A stretch of DNA of 64,000 bases from Dryobates pubescens. Lineage: Eukaryota; Chordata; Aves; Piciformes; Picidae. Below are positions 38,301 through 58,430 of this stretch, piece by piece (position 1 is the stretch's first letter; each line of letters begins with the position of its first letter). Under the pieces are notes generated by a model. The model had not been told where the DNA came from and did no database searches. It saw only the letters and a list, made by a program, of their open reading frames with translations. The DNA lies in assembly GCF_014839835.1 (NCBI RefSeq), contig NC_071616.1, positions 39,195,307 through 39,259,306 of the forward strand, in the 5' to 3' direction. Position numbers and translations under genes: made by a program.

Positions 38301-38450
38301 TAAGCAGCGCGGCGGCCCGGCCGGGAAAGACCGGGGAGAAGCCGCTGCGCCGGCCGCGCTCACCTGCTCAGGCTCCATGGTGCAGGCGGCAGCCGCGGGG
38401 CCGGCGGCGGGCGCGCAGTAGAGGGTGATGGCGGACAGCCCCTGCTCCAT
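17344..38450 (-). CDS. FAM177A1: FAM177A1, Golgi-associated FAM177 family protein, 5 coding exons
   Basis: Coding exons in transcript order: 38450-38364, 31190-31014, 19760-19694, 18557-18460, 17556-17344. All junctions are GT-AG and in frame, giving 213 aa, the same length as the human long form. Diagnostic segments are [20 protein letters not shown] and [12 protein letters not shown] in exon 2, [20 protein letters not shown] in exon 3, and [20 protein letters not shown] in exon 4. The last exon has an acidic E-run followed by NKMSEEAE. The family (FAM177) is small and has no known enzyme activity. The human protein is reported at the Golgi and linked with VPS13B, and its loss causes a neurodevelopmental disorder. 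The start is uncertain: in-frame ATGs lie at 38528, 38450 (chosen for length) and 38378. Introns 1 and 2 are 7.2 and 11.3 kb and rich in repeats. Confidence 0.95.
17790..17885 (-). mobile_element. CR1 LINE 3' end, short
   Basis: Antisense CR1 terminus with GTTGGAAGGGACCTTAAAGA and CCCATGGGCAGGGACACCTC. FAM177A1 intron 4. Confidence 0.75.
19200..19280 (+). mobile_element. CR1 LINE 3' end, weak
   Basis: Only the terminal block is recognisable (GAGGACCTTTGAGGGTCCCT followed by TCCAACCCACC). FAM177A1 intron 3. Confidence 0.5.
19960..20420 (+). mobile_element. CR1 LINE fragment
   Basis: Encodes [20 protein letters not shown] and [20 protein letters not shown] in frames broken relative to each other, ending in a GATTCTGTG tail. 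FAM177A1 intron 2, about 200 nt upstream of exon 3 in transcript order. Confidence 0.88.
20717..21171 (-). mobile_element. CR1 LINE fragment, well preserved
   Basis: The minus strand keeps one open frame across the ORF2 C-terminus, from [20 protein letters not shown] to [19 protein letters not shown], with the GATACTGTG tail at 20717. It forms an inverted pair with the CR1 at 21510. Confidence 0.92.
21510..22427 (+). mobile_element. CR1 LINE, longest and best preserved copy
   Basis: A continuous 276-codon frame (21513-22343) runs from the reverse-transcriptase catalytic motif KFADDTKLG to the ORF2 C-terminus ([10 protein letters not shown]). It is followed by the 3' UTR with GATGATCTCGAAGGTCTCTT and a TTCTATTCTATTCT tail. 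The 5' part of the LINE is missing, as is usual for CR1, so it cannot move on its own. FAM177A1 intron 2. Probably one of the youngest copies here. Confidence 0.95.
23925..24142 (+). mobile_element. CR1 LINE 3' end, old subfamily
   Basis: Contains GGGCTGCCCAGAGTGGTTGT, GATGATCTTTCGAGGTCCCT and an ACATTCTGTGA end. It resembles the copies at 32405 and 37095 more than the others. FAM177A1 intron 2. Confidence 0.8.
24519..25310 (-). mobile_element. CR1 LINE, long antisense fragment
   Basis: The minus strand carries ORF2 C-terminal remains over about 230 codons with frame breaks (for example [40 protein letters not shown]) and the 3' end AATCACAGAATTGTGAGG at 24519. It is the same subfamily as the 8619 copy. 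Confidence 0.9.
25535..25768 (+). mobile_element. CR1 LINE 3' end
   Basis: Encodes [20 protein letters not shown] and [20 protein letters not shown], then TCAAAGGTCTCTTCCAACCT and a TATTC tail. FAM177A1 intron 2. Confidence 0.88.
27051..27064 (+). repeat. G14 homopolymer
   Basis: An unbroken run of 14 G in FAM177A1 intron 2 (C on the sense strand), followed by AT-rich sequence. Confidence 0.9.
27790..27985 (-). mobile_element. CR1 LINE mosaic
   Basis: Antisense CR1 3' end (TGGTGACTCCACCACCTCCC) that runs at 27962-27985 into a + strand CR1 terminus (AACCATTCTATGATTCTAC). Two copies have been joined by insertion or deletion. FAM177A1 intron 2. Confidence 0.7.
28366..28655 (+). mobile_element. 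CR1 LINE 3' end
   Basis: Runs from GTGTCAGGTAATGATAGGAC through AGGAAGAAGTTCTTCCCCAT to the tail CAATTCTATGATTCTA, the 8-bp CR1 tail type. Another CR1 follows almost directly. Confidence 0.88.
28663..28885 (+). mobile_element. CR1 LINE 3' end
   Basis: Contains GGATGTTAGGAAGATATTCTT, GGATGATAGGTTGGACTTG and a tail degenerated to TTAATTCTGTGAATC. It lies in tandem after the 28366 copy. Confidence 0.85.
29975..30160 (+). mobile_element. CR1 LINE 3' end
   Basis: Contains AGGGAGGTGGTGGAGTCACC and GATGATCTCAAAGGTCTTTT with a short ATTCTGTATTCTGCATTC tail. It is tail-to-tail with the antisense CR1 that follows. Confidence 0.85.
30173..30578 (-). mobile_element. CR1 LINE fragment
   Basis: Antisense CR1 with the terminal ATCATAGTATCAGTCAGGGT. 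The minus strand reads [20 protein letters not shown] and [19 protein letters not shown]. It is nearly identical in type to the 34122 copy, so the two belong to one subfamily. FAM177A1 intron 2. Confidence 0.9.
31196..31222 (+). repeat. GAA microsatellite serving as a polypyrimidine tract
   Basis: An (AAG)n run directly flanks FAM177A1 exon 2. On the sense strand it is (TTC)n followed by TTTATAG, so it forms the polypyrimidine tract of that acceptor. Confidence 0.85.
31747..32217 (-). mobile_element. Candidate solo LTR fossil, ERVL-like
   Basis: About 470 bp bounded by inverted TGTGGTAGG and CTCCACA ends, with a T-rich promoter-like part and TATA-like repeats in minus orientation. The outer end resembles LTRs of avian class III (ERVL-like) elements, as I remember them. 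I see no coding region beside it and no clear target-site duplication. It is a fossil in FAM177A1 intron 1. Confidence 0.5.
32405..33045 (+). mobile_element. CR1 LINE fragment, old subfamily
   Basis: Diverged ORF2 C-terminal region (GGAATCCTGTATCCAGTTTA, GAGAGGGTCCAATGGAGGGC) and 3' end GATCTTTGGAGGTCCTTTCC. No long frame remains. FAM177A1 intron 1. Confidence 0.85.
34122..34567 (-). mobile_element. CR1 LINE fragment, well preserved
   Basis: The minus strand has one continuous frame from [20 protein letters not shown] to [20 protein letters not shown] and the ATCATAGTATCAGTCAGGG terminus. It is the closest relative of the 30173 copy. FAM177A1 intron 1. Confidence 0.92.
35320..36031 (+). mobile_element. 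Candidate solo LTR fossil, endogenous retrovirus of uncertain class
   Basis: About 700 bp with the order expected of an LTR: upstream part, TATAAA at 35565-35570, AATAAA at 35975-35980, and an end in ACAACA. It is unlike the flanking sequence. No internal retroviral genes are seen. Both ends are approximate and no target-site duplication was found. FAM177A1 intron 1. Confidence 0.45.
37095..37592 (+). mobile_element. CR1 LINE fragment
   Basis: Encodes [20 protein letters not shown] and, in a second frame, [20 protein letters not shown], ending at CTTCCAACCCCTGACATCC. It is the older subfamily type. FAM177A1 intron 1. Confidence 0.9.
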
Positions 38451-38720
38451 CCTCCCGCCCGCCGCGGCGCCGGGGGAGGGCGGCAGCGGCCCCGCCGCGG
38501 CCCAGGGAGGCGAGCAGCCGGGCGGCACCGCCCGTCACACCGCCCGCCGGGGCGGCGCCTGCGGCCCGCCGCGGCCTGCTGGGCGGCCGCCCGGGCTCCC
38601 TCCCTGTCCTGACGGGGCCAAGGGGACCCCGGGCAGTGGGACAGAGCCGGCAGCGGCCTCTGTCGTTTATCTTCTCTCCGCAGCCCGGCAACAACCGGGT
38701 TCCGGAGAGGGATGGGGAAG
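38020..38720. promoter_or_regulatory. FAM177A1: CpG-island promoter of FAM177A1
   Basis: A dense CpG block surrounds FAM177A1 coding exon 1 and reaches into intron 1. The long overlapping open frames on both strands here follow from the GC content and are not separate genes. SRP54 ends about 1.8 kb further right on the same strand, so this promoter is not shared. Confidence 0.75.
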
Positions 38721-40520
38721 AGGCCAGAGGCAGCCGGGCTGCCAGGCACAGTCGTGCTTACAACCAGAGGGAAGCCCCTCCGCCGAGAGGTGCTCTGTGT
38801 GTTTTGGGGAAATACAACACTGTAGGAAGATGATGTACATAAAAATCTGCGAAATAATAGAAAAACATTTTGAGAAGCACAGGAAGATACTCAGCAGTAG
38901 TTGGGAGCCCTCTCAGGAGCAGCCAAGCTTGCTCTGCCTTTCAGCAGCTTTGGCTCAGGCCGTTGAACACAAAAGACAAACCACAGGACAAGAAAAGAAA
39001 TGAAAAACCATGGGAGCCTTGGCCCATGGGATGTGTTTGAGTGAGAAAATAACACTTAATCCCAGCAGGCAGGAAAAAGGTGTTTGCCAGATAATTGGTT
39101 TGTTCCACTGGTCCAGCTGAGAGCTGAGAGTTCTTTTCCCTTGAAGCCTGTAGAGAGGCCTCCTCATTGCAGGTGATGGCCCAGCCTGAATGAGGAGCCA
39201 GGGCCGACCTAGGCAAGGGGCACATTAGGCAATGACAACTACTAGTGAAAAGAGCTAAAGTGGAGTAATTTGAAATGTCCTCATTATGGGACTGAGGAGT
39301 GAGCAATTTTACTTAGTTTTAAAAGACTGGACCCAATGGCTGTAACCTGGACTTACTTACACGACATTAAGTGCTATACCTCAATCCTGTATCATTAAGA
39401 ACAGCTTCCAAAGAATTATAGTATGTAGCACATGATTATTTCATAGCTGGTGAAGGGTTACTTCTATCAACCGAGTACCACCTCCCAAAATAATTGAACG
39501 TGCAACAGAAACCTATTTCTATATTCGTGTGCTGGTTGTCAAAGCTTATTAAGATCCTGCAACCAGGTAAAAGCATGACTGAAGGATGTTACCGCTCCTG
39601 AAAGGTACAGAGCAGGACTGAGCTTGCTTTGTGCATCACTTGGTCATTGGCTCCTTCTAGTGGCCTTCCCTGGGCGCTACAATCCTAATGACCTAAACCC
39701 TTCCTTACCTACTTCAAGTTCTCAATGAACTTTATTTAGCCATGTGTCCAAACACAGCTAACTTGCCTGAGCAGCAGCACCTTTCAGTAAGATACACACA
39801 GACAGACCCCAGTCTTTTAAGTATTTCCAGTGAAGTTGGTCTGCCTCTTTAATTTTTCAGGCTTCTTCATTGCCAAAGAAAACTTTTCAGCAGAACTTGC
39901 TGAGAGCCCGTGAAGGACAAATACAAGAAGCTTCATAAAGGCCAGCAACTGCCCATGCATATCTCTTAGTTGCTTGATGCAATTAATCTCCAATTCAGAA
40001 CATCAAACTGAGAGAACACACAGAAGATGAGTTTCTGTTCTTTTATGGTTTTAGTATTTTCTTCTGTACACTGTGCTCTGCAGGATATACACACACACAA
40101 TCCCATACTCCCTAAAAATTCTTGTTCTCCTATAAAGCAGAACTCCATCTAGTGTGTATTAGAAATTATCTCCGTAAGGACTGCTCAACTGGCAGTGTGG
40201 TATGAAGATTATCTTTAGTACACAAGACAATTGGTTATCTGCATAGCTATGCAGCTCTCCTCCATTGTTTATGTAGAGGGAAAGAGCAGCAAAGCCTTGG
40301 AGAACAGTTTTGTACAGACCTAAGCACAGCACATCCACCTTCTAACAGTGCTCCAACCTGAGCAGCAATAGCACATTTCAGATACTTACTCTTATGGTAT
40401 GTGTGCTAAACAAGAGTTACAAGAATCATTAGAAACAAAGGGAAACTGATTACACAGTGATAGAGGAGAGCTGTGAAAGAACTGAAGAAACAAGTCCTTC
40501 CCTTGTTTATAACCACTCAG
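38721..40520. other. Intergenic interval between FAM177A1 and the SRP54 3' end
   Basis: This is mostly unique sequence between two genes on the same (minus) strand. I saw no CR1 copy, exon or convincing RNA gene. It presumably holds distal FAM177A1 promoter sequence and the SRP54 transcription end zone. Confidence 0.6.
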
Positions 40521-40522
40521 AT

Positions 40523-40528
40523 TTTATT
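40523..40528 (-). terminator. SRP54: Candidate SRP54 polyadenylation signal
   Basis: A minus-strand AATAAA lies about 350 nt beyond the SRP54 stop codon. Another AATAAA sits only about 10 nt after the stop (40866-40861), which would leave almost no 3'UTR, so the distal signal is preferred. Confidence 0.45.
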
Positions 40529-40875
40529 TTACAGCATATTTGTGACATGTTATGTTACTATAACCAAAGACCAGGGCTGTTTACAAATATAATGGCTGCC
40601 ACTTGATGTAAACAATTTAAAAGTGCCTCTAAATATTAAAATTTTACATCATGATTTTCTTCTATTAAACTGGATTGCTCTTTGTGCCATCAGGTATAAG
40701 TGGAGAAGAACTAATTCAAGCAAAAATAGTTTTCAGAAATTAGATGGAGGAACTCAGAAGCCTGAATAAGATTTCAAAAGACCACTCTCCTCATCACTGT
40801 AAAAAGGAAGAAAGCCAATTTGTTCACTGAAGTTACAATGAAGAGTCAATCAAGTCCATTTTTATTAAGGCTTCT

Positions 40876-52269
<11,394 letters not shown>

Positions 52270-54481
52270 TCAGAAGAATCTGGAAAACAAAAATTAAAAT
52301 TAAAGCTAGTTGAAGCTATGCCTTCACAAATTAATGACTGCAGTATTTTCTGGGTTAAGAAACCTGCCTTGCAGATTTGCTTCCAGAAAGCACACAAGTT
52401 TTTGAGCGTTATATTTAGGAATTATTGGCCTGAAGTTAATTTTAGTATATCCTAATGGCCCACTTAAAAACAGAGGTTTCACTTGGGCAATTAAGAAGCA
52501 TTTCACTCTGCAATATTTATGCATTGAATACAGCATGAAAAAAAAGAGTCCAGACAGAGTTCCAGACAGAATGCTGCTTTTTAGCTTATCACCAATAACA
52601 TGAAAGAATAAAATCAAGCAGAACATCCTAGAAGCAACACAACCTGCAAGGACAGTATGATCAGTAGCAAAATATTTTGCCAGCAAAACTGAACACTATT
52701 TATTGTCTCTCTTTTAGCTATCTTGCACCTAAATGAAAATCAATTTCCCATTTCAGTAACCCTACAAACACACTTGCATTTTAATAAATGCAAAAATCAC
52801 ACTGTATATTTAACAGCTTTATTGGAAAACCAGACTATTTGTCAACTGCAGACAGAAATCATACATGTAAACCTGAAATATACTGGGACTTAGTTAGCAA
52901 ACCATAAAAAGTTAAACATAGCATCACATTCAGTAAGCTTTGAGCTGCTAAAACTGCAGCCAATGAGAAAACTTAACCAGAATGCTTGGATACAAGACCA
53001 TGGACATACAGCAGCAGGTGAATGCTCAATATTCAATCTCCAGAGCTCTATAGGTGTCCAAGTACAAAGTTTTAATCATGTCTCAGCAAACGTTTCCACT
53101 GCAAAACTCCAAAAGTTTCTTCCAACAGCCTGACAATAAGAGTATCATAAATGGTGTGCTAAAGGGACGAGTTTGAACATTTTAATATCAACTGCTTTCT
53201 CTAGCACATTAAGTATTTATAAGCCATCAAAATGACTAAGGAGTGGCAAATACAGAGGTTAATGTAGCTTTTCCCATACAGTACATCAAAGCTGTCAGCC
53301 ACATAACATAAAACCAAGTCAGTTTTAGCAAGTAGCCAGCTTGGGTTGGCAGGTTGCCAGAAGGGCATTAACAGTAACTGCACTGCAGAATACACATATG
53401 CTGCATTCAGAGCATCTCTAGCCCTGGGAGAGCTTTGTAGATTTGATGCAGCACTCCACAAACACACCAAACAGGTTTCAATCTGGCAGGGTCCCACAGT
53501 AAACAAGCCAGGCTCTTATCAAGCAGGCCCAGGGCTGAGCAAGGCCGTGAGCTCTGCACAGCCTGAGCTGCCTTTAGCAGAAAATAGCCTGGGCACATCC
53601 ACACTGAGCTCCCAAGTTATCATTCTGCTGCACAGTGTCCAAATACTCCACTTACTGCTGGAAAGCTGGCATTTCAGGAATAAAGTGGCTGGAGAAATAG
53701 TGAGGCTTCTATTAAGCTGCAGCAAAAGATCAGTGAAACAACTCCAAAGAGACAAACTGCCTACCCATCTAGTGTAAACCCCTAACCAGAACTTACCTAG
53801 CTAAACTAACAGTACTTTTTCAACACACAAAAATTTAAGAAGATAACAAGTTTTACATACACCAGCCATTTAAATTACTTTTGTAACAGCTGTTTAAAAA
53901 GGGTAACAAGCAAAAGGGATACGATAAAGTTACACTGAATAGATACGGTGAGATCCACTGAAAATCTAACAGCACTCAACGACACCTTACTAGTCAGTCT
54001 CCACCTCCTAAGATTACCTGACAGAGGCACAGGAAGGCACCCTGCGAGCCACAGCACTGGCTGTCTGTCCTGCTTGTGGCCTGACACCCATCTTTTGATG
54101 GAAAAAGGGAAAAAACACACTGAAGGCAGGTACCCGGCCCTGACTTTCCCCCTGCGAGTTGGCCACAGCCAGCGGCCAGGCACGGGGCTAGGCAAGGACT
54201 TCATCGGTTGCACGGACAGTCGGAGCTTCCCCAGCTGTAATTCCGCCCTCAGGGCCGGGAGAGCAATGCCAAACAGCAGGTCGGTAGAACGGAGTTCCCT
54301 GCCTGGCCCAGACACCGGCCCGCACTCGGGCTGCCACAGGACAGTCCCGCCGCCCGTTCCCCGGGACCGAAAGGGCCCAGGCGGCTGCCCACGCCACTGC
54401 AACACCAGTGGGCTTGGCCCGAGGGCGCCCGCCTGCCCCCGAGAAACCGCCGCCAGTCACGGCCGCAGCATGAGGACTCAC

Positions 54482-54650
54482 CAGGAGCGGGGCGCGGGGC
54501 CCGCGGCTGAAGCCCAGCCCACCGCGGCGAGGCCGCCCAGTGCTCCGCAGCCGCCACCGGCAACCGCGAGACGCCACCGGCAACCGCCACCCACCGACCA
54601 GAGAAACGTCACCACTCGCCCTCAACCGCAGGCCCCAGCTCGCTTCCGTT
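54482..54650 (-). other. SRP54: Likely noncoding first exon of SRP54
   Basis: The SRP54 start codon lies 31 nt into an exon with its acceptor at 52279, so there must be a 5' noncoding exon upstream. A strong minus-strand donor (CCTG|GTGAGT) has its exon boundary at 54482 in the CpG island. A CRE-like TGACGTTT (54612-54605) and ETS-like GGAA sites near 54641-54657 lie close upstream. The right end is approximate. Confidence 0.55.
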
Positions 54651-55053
54651 TCCGGGACGCGCTCACCAGCTGTCTCGTTAAGGTGGCCCCAGGGAAAATG
54701 GCTTGCCCGCGACCAGCACCGACAGGAACTACGTCGCGCCAGCTTAAGGACGGGCAGCGCGGCGCCAGCAGGGGAAAGAGGAGGGCTTCCCCAACGGACG
54801 TGCGCATCAAACAGGGAAGAGCCACCAGGCGCCGTGCCAGCAGGAAGCCGAGCAGATGGAGCATGCGCGAAGGGAGGACTTTAGCGTTCAGGCTGGGCAT
54901 GCGTGAACTCCTCCCCCGCGGGCGGTGGCGCCCTTCCACACGCGCACTGGTGCGTGGGTGTGGGCAGCTCTCTCGTGGAGGACGGGGCTGTCTCCTGGCA
55001 CCCTCCTTCCGGGGCACGTGCGTGCGGCGGAAGGCGGTGGGCGACCCGCGCAG

Positions 55054-55221
55054 GCGCGGCGCGAGGGCCGCCCCGTCCATGCTACGTCAGACGGCGGCGC
55101 CCCCCCGCGGCGCCACGGTGCGGTAGAGCTGGAGGCGGCGCGGTGCGAGGGCTGCCCTCTGCATGCTACGTCAGACGGCGGCGCCCCCCGGCGGCGGCAG
55201 CGTGCGATGGAGCTGGAGGCG
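55054..55221 (+). repeat. 84-bp tandem duplication over a core promoter and start codon
   Basis: Two imperfect copies of an 84-bp unit (55054-55137 and 55138-55221) each contain GCTACGTCAGACGGCGGCGC and end in GAGCTGGAGGCG. A third, partial copy begins at 55222. The second copy carries the ATG at 55207. The matching place in the first copy reads GGTAG, so it has no start codon. The period was counted directly from the bases. Confidence 0.85.
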
Positions 55222-57031
55222 GCGCGGCGCGCAGTGCTGGCCGCCGTGCGGGGCACGTGCGCTGCCGACCTGCCGCGCCTGCTGCACTGGATGCGCAACA
55301 CCAGTAAGCGCGGCCCGCGCCGGGCCCCGCGCTCCGGGTGCCGCTGCTGCCGCCGGGTAGTCGGCACGGCCCTGCAGCAGGCCCCGATCATGGGGGGAGG
55401 CCCGATAGGCGTAGCGGCTTGAGCCGTGCCGATTCGCGGCCGGCGCTGCGGCTGGGCTGCCCCGTTCCGTTAAGGTGCTGGTACCGAGCGGGCGTTCCTC
55501 TCGGCGGCGCGCCGGTCTCTGGCCCCGGGGTGATGCGGTAGTCGGGTTAGGGGTTGGTGTGTAGGGAGCGGCGTTATTCCCCGAAACGGCCGAGCGCATA
55601 CTTGCCTAACGGTTGCCCGGCAGAGGGGAGCCGAGGCCGGGCCGGCAGCCTCGTTGCCCGAGGCCGTCGGTCGTGGAGCCGCCTGGTGCGCGGCGACTTG
55701 GCACAGCCTCATCGTGTAGAGACGGCTACCCGGGAGCGGGGCCGCCGCCGAAGGGAACTGGCGGCACAGCCAGTGGGGATTGTGATGCTCGGAGAGCCGG
55801 GAAAGCTGAAGCTGTGGCTCAGGCAGCCTGTCGGATGCCGCCCTCTCACCTTACGCGGGGGCTGCTGTCCCTGAAGCAGTCAGTTGGCAGCAGGCTGTCA
55901 CGCTTGTCTGAACGGGAGTTGGTGATGTGTTGGGGTTTGGAGTGTCGTGACACGGGTGCAGACCCCTTGTTGTGCTGCCAGCTGTGCCGCAGAGACGGGG
56001 GCTTTCGGCAGAGGAGCAGGACAGGCAGCTCGGGTAGTAACCTTTCAAACTCCCCGTCGTGAAACGTCACCATTCATTGAGGCACGCTAGTCAATCTAGA
56101 GGCTTTTAAGCGTTAGTTTTATCTTTACTCAACCTCACACGTTTGCAGCAACCTTTCAGAAGCTTGGAAATAGCGATTTAGCTAATTTGCAAACACTGCG
56201 TTCCCCACATCATGTCGTCTGAAGTTAGCGTAGCTTTCTGCTTCCTTTCTTGTTTGTGCCTCGATATAGTTTCATCAACATGCTGCCATCAAGCATCTCG
56301 TGACAGAGGAAGAAAGGAAATGTGGGTCGGTGCGCAGGCTGTTAGTTTGCAACTGAGCAAAACAGTGGCACAGAAAACCTGAATACAAGGCCATGTACTA
56401 AAGCTGTAGGCACGTAGTGCTGCGCTGGATAAACTAAATACTGCCTAGTCTGAGTATATTTGCATTTTGCCATGGCAGGTGAAGAATCTTGAAGGCTACC
56501 CCAAATCCTGTGATCTTGGCTGAAGCAGCCAATAAGTGTGTGTCCTGTTTATTAATCACTGCCTGCTGGGACAGTAAACCTCCCTGCTGATCACACGTTG
56601 GGTGGGAAAAATTTGTTGAAGATAGATTACTTCCATAAGTCATGCCCTGTTCTGCTAGGGTTGTTCTTCTTCTCAGGTCTTCTGTCATTTTAGATTGGGA
56701 AGATATTAATAAGCAAATATGTGGGGAGTGTTGCACAAATGCCAGCTATGACACCTAGAAGTTCTTCAGCTGTCCAGGTATTTAGGACTGTAGACTCACT
56801 ATTGCCCTGTGATTTGCAGCTCCCATGGCCACTCGGTACAAGTCAGTACATTCCCTATCTGAGTGGCCCCTCTGCTGGCATCACAGGAAAGGAACCAGCT
56901 GGGAACACAGTGTTGCCCTCCTTGGTGACCATGCAGCCTTTCTTAAGGACATTGTCATGTGTTTCAGAGCACCTGTGAATCAGCCTTTGCAGTTGGAGCT
57001 GAGATGGGACAGCCTAAAACTTGAAGACTGA
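55207..57031 (+). CDS. Unidentified gene divergent from SRP54; first exon plus candidate second exon
   Basis: I do not recognise this gene. Exon 1 (55207-55303) has an ATG in the CpG island, 32 open codons starting MELEAARRAVLAAVRG and ending LLHWMRNT, and a consensus donor A|GTAAGC in phase 1. The first plausible downstream acceptor (GATTTGCAG, boundary 56819) opens a frame that, with the phase-1 base, stays open for 70 codons to a TGA at 57029-57031, ending LELRWDSLKLED. Joined, this predicts a 102-aa protein with an Arg/Leu-rich helix-like start and no signal peptide or membrane span. The first exon is better supported than the second. The real transcript may use other exons further right. 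It is not BAZ1A, the gene expected next by synteny, whose N-terminus is different. Confidence 0.4.
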
Positions 57032-57738
57032 ATTTTGATGGATGTAGTTAGTGTTAACTAACTGAACACACTCATTTTCTCTTTGTGTGTATTTACACAT
57101 ACACATTACACATATACATGCTTGTGCCTAACTACACAAACATGTATAGATACAGTGGCAGAGCAATCTAAGCAGTATTTCATCCTTTTGTCTGGATGTA
57201 GTGGCATACTCTGCTTGCTAATTGGTTGCTGGGTTACTGTCAATAATCTTGTTAGGTGTGGGGGGTTTTTTCCATCCAATGTGCTCTAATTTTAAAATCA
57301 TTTAGTTTCATGTGCAATCATTAATATTGATTGTGCACTTAATGTAAATCCTTACAGCTTCTTCTGCACTTCATTAGTTTGTGTGGTGTGCATATGTGAA
57401 TTTCTCAGTTTACTGACTCCTTTACAAACAGAGTAAAGCACGTGGGAACTCACTTGGGAAACCTGAAACTCTTTCAGTTAAGAAGCACATATGACTCCTC
57501 TTTGACTTCCCCACTTTGATTCTGTGCTCATGCTTTCTTTCTACCATAGTCCATGTAGAGTTGCAGAAATCTTTTTATCAGTTAATGACTTTTAAAATTT
57601 TTGTGCTGCAGTTTCCAGAAGTTATCACAGTTTTTGTGCAAGACATGTATGCTGTAGGTTCCTAGCCTTTATTAGCTTATCCTCTCTGAAATGTTTTTTT
57701 TCCTGAATGTTAATGATGTAAATCCATGTTCAGATTTC

Positions 57739-58430
57739 TCATAGAATCATAGAATGGCTTAGGGTGGAAGGGTGTGCCCCTGTACTCTACATTGGTTAGG
57801 CCACACCTTGAGTACTGTGTCCGGTTCTGGGCCCCTCAGTTTAAGAAGGACATCGAGACACTTGAACGTGTCCAGAGAAGGGCAACAAGGCTGGGGAGAG
57901 GCCTTGAGCACAAGCCCCATGAGGAGAGGCTGAGGGAGCTGGGATTGTTTAGCCTGGAGAAGAGGAGGCTCAGGGGTGACCTCATTGCCCTCTACACCTC
58001 CCTGAAAGGTGGTTGTAGCCAGGAAGGGGTTGGTCTCTTCTCCCAGGCAACCAGCACCAGAACAAGGGGACACAGTCTCAAGCTGTGCCAGGGGAGGTTT
58101 AGACTCGAGGTGAGGAGAAAGTTCTTCACTGAGCGAGTCGTTCGTCATTGGAATGGGCTGCCCAGGGAGGTGGTGGAGTCGCCGTCCCTGGAGGTGTTCA
58201 AGAGGAGATTGGACGTGGCACTTGGTGCCATGGTCTAGTCATGAGGTCTGTGGAGACAGGTTGGACTCGATGATCCTCGAGGTCTCTTCCAACCTTAGTG
58301 ATACTGGACCTCAGAGATATTTATTCCAACCTCTCCACCATGGGCAGGGACACCTCTCAACTAGACTGGGCTGCTCAAGGCCTCATCCAGCCTGGCCTTT
58401 CCAACACCTCTAGGGGGGAGGCATCCACGA
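57739..58430. mobile_element. Nested CR1 LINEs: + copy inside an older - copy
   Basis: An antisense CR1 starts at 57739 (TCATAGAATCATAGAATGGC, GGTGGAAGGG), is interrupted at about 57773 and resumes at about 58311 (GACCTCAGAGATATTTATTC through 58430). Between the halves lies a + strand CR1 (57774-58308) with one open frame from [20 protein letters not shown] to [16 protein letters not shown] and a GATACTG tail. The inner copy is therefore the younger. Confidence 0.9.

Larger units (their letters stand above)
54150..55850. promoter_or_regulatory. Bidirectional CpG island between SRP54 and a divergent gene
   Basis: About 1.7 kb of very CpG-rich sequence contains the presumed SRP54 first exon on the minus strand and a + strand coding exon starting at 55207. 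The starts are roughly 0.5 kb apart. ATF/CREB-type TACGTCA sites occur at 55083-55089 and 55167-55173. The very long open frames on both strands here (for example 53948-55126) result from base composition. Confidence 0.75.

Noticed and set aside
38020-39003. Several long overlapping frames on both strands at the FAM177A1 promoter
   Set aside because: CpG-island shadows. Only the minus-strand frame feeding the donor at 38364 joins the conserved FAM177A1 exons.
53948-55126. 392-codon + strand open frame across the SRP54 promoter
   Set aside because: It lies mostly in the CpG island, overlaps open frames on the other strand, has low-complexity Arg/Pro/Ala composition and crosses the presumed SRP54 first exon. 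GC-rich DNA lacks stops by composition.
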